From contig NZ_MAXC01000046.1 of the NCBI RefSeq assembly GCF_001693485.1, positions 248,001 through 312,000 of the forward strand: DNA of 64,000 nucleotides. Direction: 5' to 3'. The notes beneath the pieces are model-generated. The model saw nothing but the letters and a program-made list of their open reading frames with translations. It had not been told where the DNA came from and searched no databases. The DNA comes from Bradyrhizobium sp. LMTR 3 (GTDB taxonomy: Bacteria > Pseudomonadota > Alphaproteobacteria > Rhizobiales > Xanthobacteraceae). Both the position numbers and the translations under genes were made by a program. This document shows, in pieces, positions 59,151 through 64,000 of the stretch. Numbering within the stretch: position 1 is the stretch's first letter; each line of letters begins with the position of its first letter.

Positions 59151-61067
59151 ATGTCTCCTAAGTGCATGCAGAGACAAGACGTGAGTAGAATAAGCACCAA
59201 GGATCGGGCCTTGCTCGACGAAGCGGCCCGCCGGATGGTCGAGGAGGCGCAGGCGGCAAGCAATGACCGCATTTTCTCGGCCACCGGGTTCGCTCGTGAG
59301 CATATATCGATCGTTCATCAACAGCTGCGGTGTACGAATCTCGCCTGGGCACTCGGCCACACGAAGAGGATCAAGCGCGGCGATGTGGTTGCGATTGTCG
59401 GTGGATCGTTCTCGGCCCTTATGCTGGCTGTCTCGATCGCCATCACCGAGGGCGCGATCATCTACATTTTCGAAAAGGAGCGGTGCTTGCTCCACCGGTT
59501 TCTTGATAAAGGCCACCGCCATCTTTCACCGAATCTGAATTCGCGTTATTTGGGAAAGCGTTTCGATCCGGCATGGTCAGCCCCATTTTTCGAACCGCCC
59601 ATATTCAAGTGGAGACGCGGCGTTGCGAGCAGTGTCGCCCACGAATGGCTGCACGAGTTCGACCGCCATAGGCGCAAGCTGCCAATCTTCGCCTTCCTTA
59701 ATCTGGAAGTTAGTAAGCGGCACATCAAGCCACGGGTCGGAGGTCTCACCATTGACCTTCGCAGTCGGGCCAGGCCACACCTTAGAACGATCGATGTCGA
59801 TCTGCTGATCGACGCAACCGGCTTCGGCGAGGAGGGGAACCCTCACGATGTCGCCGATTACAGCTATTGGGAATCTGGCCACCGACTGATCTATGATCAT
59901 CTTCCAAAGTCCTGTGATGTGTTGGTTTCTGGGTGTGGCGACAGTGGACTGATCGAGGCCATGCATTACGCGATGAGCGGGTTCCGCCACGCGCTGGTCG
60001 AGAACTTCTGGCCGAGCGGCGCCAATCTTGAAGCGAGGTTGGATATCGGGCTGGAAGAGGCAAAGCTTGATGACATCCTGCAGAGCCCGGAAGTTGAACG
60101 TTATGACGGCCGCGTCATCTCAGAAGTGTGCTGGTGGTTGGACACTTGGTTCAGGTTGGAAAATTGGCAAAGTGCCAACTGGTCTTTGCGCAGCGGGGGT
60201 GCACACAATGAACCGATCTTCAAAGCCATTGAGGATATCTTGCGGCCGCATCTTAAGGCTGCCTTTCCACGGCGCGACCTTGCGCGGCTCGATTGGGATG
60301 AGCGTGAGACGTTCGTTCTAGATCTTCCGCTTAAGGTTCAGCTTCAGGCTAGGGAGGCTGTCCGCCCGCTCGCCGACGCCGCGATCAGCCGCGGCATTGA
60401 TGCCCTGGCAGGTACAATTGTCGTTGGCAAGCTGTTGCGCGTGGGTGAACTCCATAAGCGAATCCGACCCGGTGTGCGGCTTACGCTCAACGGCACGACG
60501 CCGACCCCATACACACGCCAACTCTCGACATACAATGTCTGGCTGATGCGGGTGCTGATGAGCTTCCCGAATGTCCGATATCGCCAGGGTAGGATTTCAA
60601 AGGTCACGGCCGATCGTAATGGCCGATTCAGTATAGCCTTCGACGACGGCACAACTGATGTATTTGACCGAGTGGTAACGCGTTATGGCCCTTCGTCGAC
60701 GAAGGGCCGCCAAACGATGTGGGCGTCCCGCCCACGCGATTCCCATGCGGGAAGCTGGTTGCTGACGCCTGTGTCGTACACCGTTCCCACCAAGGATAAG
60801 AACGTTTATCGCAGGATTTATCCGGCGATCGACCGGGTAAAAAGCAGGCTACATGAGGTGGAAACGCGACAGGCGTCTCCCCGAGCTGACAAGTTGGACA
60901 AGGCTATGTATGAGCGCTGCTTGTTCCTGAAGCCAATGATAGCGACGTCAGACGATCCAATTTATCGGGATCCGCAGTCGTGGCTTTCGGCGAAGCTGCG
61001 GAAAGGTAAGAATCCGAACTACACAGAGAACATTTTGCGGGAAGCAGCGCAGTACTGGAGCTTTTAG
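59151..61067 (+). CDS. FAD/NAD(P)-binding Rossmann protein of unknown role
   Basis: 638 residues. Two nucleotide-binding segments are visible: VVAIVGGSFSALMLAVSIA near residue 80 and VLVSGCGDSGLIEAMHYAM near 260, with DLLIDATGFGEEG between them, a pattern of flavin-dependent two-dinucleotide-binding-domain enzymes. Long unrelated stretches (about 120-200 and 330-480) make it much larger than a simple oxidoreductase. AGGAGGAGGG precedes the start; TTG 59148 is an alternative. It follows the ATPase gene by 114 bases in the same direction. Base composition is more AT-rich than the surrounding genes. No named family recognised. Confidence 0.72.
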   Translation: MSPKCMQRQDVSRISTKDRALLDEAARRMVEEAQAASNDRIFSATGFAREHISIVHQQLRCTNLAWALGHTKRIKRGDVVAIVGGSFSALMLAVSIAITEGAIIYIFEKERCLLHRFLDKGHRHLSPNLNSRYLGKRFDPAWSAPFFEPPIFKWRRGVASSVAHEWLHEFDRHRRKLPIFAFLNLEVSKRHIKPRVGGLTIDLRSRARPHLRTIDVDLLIDATGFGEEGNPHDVADYSYWESGHRLIYDHLPKSCDVLVSGCGDSGLIEAMHYAMSGFRHALVENFWPSGANLEARLDIGLEEAKLDDILQSPEVERYDGRVISEVCWWLDTWFRLENWQSANWSLRSGGAHNEPIFKAIEDILRPHLKAAFPRRDLARLDWDERETFVLDLPLKVQLQAREAVRPLADAAISRGIDALAGTIVVGKLLRVGELHKRIRPGVRLTLNGTTPTPYTRQLSTYNVWLMRVLMSFPNVRYRQGRISKVTADRNGRFSIAFDDGTTDVFDRVVTRYGPSSTKGRQTMWASRPRDSHAGSWLLTPVSYTVPTKDKNVYRRIYPAIDRVKSRLHEVETRQASPRADKLDKAMYERCLFLKPMIATSDDPIYRDPQSWLSAKLRKGKNPNYTENILREAAQYWSF

Positions 61068-61096
61068 GAAACCATCATAGTAGAGGGGCCTAGATC

Positions 61097-61954
61097 GTGT
61101 ATTTCGCGCAGGAAGCAATCGATCGCCTCACCAGCGATTATGAAGCAATGGCGGGCAAGCGGAGTGAGGTCCTTGATGCTCTGCTATCGCGGAACTACGA
61201 CGTTCCGCGAGCAAAAGAATTCGCTGCCCACGGTGTATCGCGGCGGCTGAAGACGATGTCTCACTGCATCGAGAAGGTGTTCGCTACGCTGCCGCCTGAG
61301 CGTGAAGATCATCCCTCGATGGAGGAACTCATAGATGCTGTCATTCACATTCAAGCTTTCACATTTAATGCTTTCGCCTGTCTGGATAACTTGGCGTGGA
61401 TTTGGGTTTGCGAACAGAAGCTGACGACTGACAAGGGAGAAGAAATACCGCCCACGAAAATTGGCTTGGGAAGAAAGTGTCGGATCGTCAGGCGATCGTT
61501 ACCGGCGGATTTTCAAAAGCATTTGAAATCACTCGACGGCTGGTTCGATCATCTTGAAAATTTTCGTCACGCGCTCGCGCATCGTATCCCGCTCTATATT
61601 CCTCCTGCGGCCATACGGGAGCAGGACGTGCCGAAATATGAGCTGCTTGAGAAGCAAATGGCAAAGGCCCATCGGAGGCGTAACTATGACAGGTACGAGA
61701 AGCTAAAAGCTGAGCAGCAGGCACTTACCAAGTATCAGCCAGAGATGATGCACTCACCTGAAGACAACTCGAAACGAATTGTTTTTCATCCGCAATTGCT
61801 TTCCGACTTCGGTACGGTTTGCGATCTTGCGCAAAGATTGAATAGCGCACTTGATTCAGAGCCGAAGTCGACGGTTGAGCGAAAGTTCTGGACTGGTGTT
61901 TTCAGCTTGAAAAAGATGCTTGCACGCGCAGCGTCCCTATTTAGGAGGGCCTGA
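61097..61954 (+). CDS. HEPN-like protein, unknown
   Basis: 285 residues, mostly helical. The segment FRHALAHRIPLY contains Arg157-x4-His162, the R-x4-6-H motif of HEPN RNases, preceded by a helical core that could dimerise. GTG start with AGAGGGG upstream, 29 bases after the FAD protein stop, so co-transcribed. Cthe_2314-like HEPN proteins have this length and layout. HEPN proteins are often toxins or RNA-cutting effectors in defence systems. Assignment rests on the motif, not on full family match. Confidence 0.6.
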   Translation: MYFAQEAIDRLTSDYEAMAGKRSEVLDALLSRNYDVPRAKEFAAHGVSRRLKTMSHCIEKVFATLPPEREDHPSMEELIDAVIHIQAFTFNAFACLDNLAWIWVCEQKLTTDKGEEIPPTKIGLGRKCRIVRRSLPADFQKHLKSLDGWFDHLENFRHALAHRIPLYIPPAAIREQDVPKYELLEKQMAKAHRRRNYDRYEKLKAEQQALTKYQPEMMHSPEDNSKRIVFHPQLLSDFGTVCDLAQRLNSALDSEPKSTVERKFWTGVFSLKKMLARAASLFRRA

Positions 61955-62042
61955 TCCGTATCTGGACCACCTGCGTGCCGAGCTGATATGAGGTCGTCAT
62001 CGACACGTTGTCTCGTTAGAGAAACGATGGAGGTGAGGGCGG

Positions 62043-62621
62043 TTACACCGTCGTGATGATCTGATCATCGTCCGAGAAGGGCAGCAGGGTACCTAGCTCC
62101 GTGGTGTAAAGAGCGATTTCCGTTGTCAGTGCTCCAATCTCTGAGATCTGGTCATTATCGTCCTTTTCGCTAACTTCGACTCTCTCGCTCCATGGTCGAC
62201 CGATCTCGCGAAAAACCTTGCCGCTGCTCCAAGTCAAGAAAGTATGTCCGATCAGGTTTCGCTTTTCACCAAGCTTTCGGGCTCGTTCGCTGAGTGTGTT
62301 CCATTGGCTTCGCAGGGTCTTAAGCTTTCGATCGGTTGATACGACATTCGCGACGTGCTGGGCGTCGAAGGCTTTTGTTGTCAGCCGGAGGCGATCGTTC
62401 AAATGAGCGTACTTGTCCCAATTCGCGCGCTCGGTGCGCAGAGCGAGTTGCCTATCGGAAGCTGTAGCTTGGGGATTGTCCTTGTCCCAAGAGAAGGCAG
62501 TAAGCTGCCATTGTAGATAAGCAACAGCTTCTTCAAGGCGACTGCCGGCATTGATAATCATGCCAACGCGCTGATGCGCTGAAAGTAGCTCCTCGTCCCC
62601 TAGCATTCGGATGCGGGCCAT
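62043..62621 (-). CDS. second HEPN-like small protein
   Basis: 192 residues, helical. KRNLIGHTFL carries Arg121-x4-His126, again the HEPN-type R-x4-H, following a long helical start (SAHQRVGMIINAGSRLEEAV). AGAGGA is the ribosome site. It lies downstream of the type ISP restriction enzyme gene on the same strand (124 bases) and faces the first HEPN-like gene. It may be an RNase effector or accessory of the restriction system; inferred only. Confidence 0.5.
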   Translation of the reverse strand: MARIRMLGDEELLSAHQRVGMIINAGSRLEEAVAYLQWQLTAFSWDKDNPQATASDRQLALRTERANWDKYAHLNDRLRLTTKAFDAQHVANVVSTDRKLKTLRSQWNTLSERARKLGEKRNLIGHTFLTWSSGKVFREIGRPWSERVEVSEKDDNDQISEIGALTTEIALYTTELGTLLPFSDDDQIITTV

Positions 62622-62745
62622 TGATTCCTCTGAAGTTACAAATGCGCAATTGTGGATTTGCCTAAGCTAAGCCCTTATTCCAAAGCAAAAATACGCTGAG
62701 TGATAATATAGATTAGGGAAAATAACGCATGTGCAGACCGCTAGC

Positions 62746-64000
62746 TTATAAATCAATATCTCGCGCCGTGTTCATGCCGGGGACTGCCGGGCGTTCCAAT
62801 TCTCGCATCGCAGTTACGATCTTCACTGTCTCGAGGCTGACGGTTGTCACGCGCCCCAACAAGTCGATCATTGCTTCTTTGTGTGCGGCGAAGCGGTAAG
62901 AGTCGAACTTCTCACGGATAACGGGATCACGCGGGGTTTTTTCCTTGTGCTGGTCAAGCACCCAATCAATGGCTGACCTGTTACCAAGCACGTATTCCCA
63001 TGCTTGTGCTGGAATGCCGCTCAATGTCGTCTCGGTGTCCACGGCAACGCTGCCGGCTTCGCGGTCGGACCTTAGGATTGGACGCGGGTCAACCTTCGCA
63101 GCTCGCGCCTTTTTGTCGGGCACGTCGATCCTGCTTAGCGTGTGTGGCTGTGCCGTCTCAAAATTTAGATGGAGATCCATCAACGCCTGACCCCATTCTG
63201 CCCACGTCCAAAAATCGGCATAGAAAGGAATTCGAGCGAACTCGCGCTTGAGATTGGATGCATACGAGGAGCGATAGATGGGGTCGTAAAGCACTGCGTA
63301 CACGTAGTGAAAGATGGCGTCCTTAGTGATGGGACGCTTTCGCTTGCCTTTCCCCTTCTCGTAGAATTCTCTGAAGCGATTGAGCGACCAGTCTGTCACG
63401 TTGTCGATGCGCTCGCCATCAACATATCGGAACCGGGCGATCTGCTGATAAGCGTCGATCGCCGCGCCGAAGTGAAGGTCCGCGGGTCCATCAACGGCTA
63501 ACACGCAGTAATTCGACCTGGACGCTACATCGCTAAAGCATATCGCGACGTTGGATTGCCCTGCCGGGAAAAATACGTCGGAAAGGCCTGGCCTGTCGAT
63601 ATAGAGTTCGGACAGGTAGAGCCATACGGGCGAAAACGGTCGATAACTTGTCTTCCGTATTCGTCCCGCATCAAATGGCTCAGCTGCGCCGCTTTTCTTT
63701 CGCCGCTTCAAGGTTTCGGACCATTTGATGGTAGAGGGAAAATCGTCGTCCTCAACGGGCTTGCGGTACTCAGCTGCAAGCAGCTTGACCTTGGACGTAA
63801 GCGTTTGCCTGTCCTCGTCATAAAGCCACTCGTCTCTATTTGTGGATATGCCGAGAGAGTATTGCTTGAATATCGCCCGATCTTTTCCGCGGTTGTTAGT
63901 GGCTTTGGTCTCTTTGTCCGCAACAGGCAGGAATGAGTCGAAGTCGTTTTCGTTTTGATTGATCCAGGTGTGGTGCTTATCCGGGGTGATCTCTTCGAAA
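62746..64000 (-). CDS. type ISP restriction-modification/helicase enzyme, C-terminal part (runs off the end)
   Basis: The frame is open from the window edge to the stop at 62746 (417 residues visible). It shows the C-terminal target-recognition domain of single-chain type ISP enzymes (LlaBIII/LlaGI-like): WINQ and GISTNRD segments, IKWSETL, YRPFSPVWLYLSELY, then ITKDAIFHYVYAVLYDP and GIPAQAWEYVLGNRSAIDW. Such enzymes combine nuclease, translocase and methylase on one chain of about 1,500 residues; those parts would lie beyond the window. It protects against phage and foreign DNA. A DEAD/DEAH helicase-methylase without cleavage is the alternative. Confidence 0.82.
   Translation of the reverse strand, partial: FEEITPDKHHTWINQNENDFDSFLPVADKETKATNNRGKDRAIFKQYSLGISTNRDEWLYDEDRQTLTSKVKLLAAEYRKPVEDDDFPSTIKWSETLKRRKKSGAAEPFDAGRIRKTSYRPFSPVWLYLSELYIDRPGLSDVFFPAGQSNVAICFSDVASRSNYCVLAVDGPADLHFGAAIDAYQQIARFRYVDGERIDNVTDWSLNRFREFYEKGKGKRKRPITKDAIFHYVYAVLYDPIYRSSYASNLKREFARIPFYADFWTWAEWGQALMDLHLNFETAQPHTLSRIDVPDKKARAAKVDPRPILRSDREAGSVAVDTETTLSGIPAQAWEYVLGNRSAIDWVLDQHKEKTPRDPVIREKFDSYRFAAHKEAMIDLLGRVTTVSLETVKIVTAMRELERPAVPGMNTARDIDL

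Noticed and set aside
24200-64000. Search for a second copy of the tRNA-Gly 3' end as attR
   Set aside because: No repeat of the CACCCGCTCCA end was found by eye; the boundary is probably outside the window.
1-64000. CRISPR arrays and rRNA genes
   Set aside because: No regularly spaced direct repeats and no rRNA-like stretches were found.

Overview
The window looks like a chromosomal segment of a high-GC alphaproteobacterium, most likely Bradyrhizobium or a close relative. This is an inference from GC-rich coding sequence, Bug/TctC-type binding proteins, a DUF6894 protein, an SphA-type porin remnant, paired DUF-type envelope proteins and a relaxase-MobC-VirD4 set typical of that group. No rRNA operon or CRISPR array was seen. 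Two tRNA genes are present: tRNA-Tyr(GTA) and tRNA-Gly(TCC).

Region 1 (1-24.3 kb) is ordinary chromosome with small scars. It holds a tripartite-transporter binding protein, an RNase Z-like hydrolase followed by a CapA-like protein, a methyltransferase divergent from an AraC regulator, a DUF962/epimerase/ICMT membrane cluster, two tandem paralogous secreted alpha/beta hydrolases, a DUF1254 protein, AraC regulators, a sulfatase, RlmB, a Crp/Fnr regulator, a periplasmic binding protein and a YciI protein. A broken porin gene fused to the tail of a second sulfatase lies 5 kb from the intact sulfatase. Just before tRNA-Gly a short minus-strand transcript can be predicted in full: promoter, a Shine-Dalgarno fully complementary to the 16S 3' end, a 14-residue peptide and a terminator, all ahead of the YciI gene.

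Region 2 (24.2-40.2 kb) begins at tRNA-Gly(TCC) with a tyrosine integrase immediately downstream, then a phage-type Dam methylase, relaxase, MobC, an intergenic perfect inverted repeat (oriT candidate) and a VirD4-like coupling ATPase without a membrane segment, followed by a separate two-TM protein. No T4SS channel genes are seen, so this reads as an integrative mobilizable element. It also carries a second small integrase with candidate core sites, a decayed integrase copy, a 125-bp duplicated sequence, a cytoplasmic trypsin-like protease, DUF6876 and other small accessory genes, and a secreted protein ending in a tail-fibre S74-type chaperone domain.

Region 3 (40.2-54.0 kb) is a coherent accessory cluster headed by a TetR regulator. 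Seven copies of an 18-bp site, ATAGA-N8-TCTAT, lie in front of the TetR gene and of almost every transcription unit: hydrolase plus SDR, a membrane-anchored coiled-coil protein, an NAD(P)-binding protein, a DUF3108 protein, an MBL-fold gene, and an RND efflux pair. The MBL gene (frameshift) and a DedA gene (in-frame amber) are damaged. This local regulon is the clearest undescribed system in the window.

Region 4 (54.2-64 kb) looks like a defence or DNA-processing island. An SbcD-like nuclease and an SbcC/YhaN-like ATPase are followed in the same direction by an unusual two-Rossmann FAD/NAD(P)-binding protein and a protein with an HEPN-type R-x4-H motif. Facing them are a second R-x4-H protein and the C-terminal third of a type ISP restriction-modification/helicase enzyme that runs off the window end.
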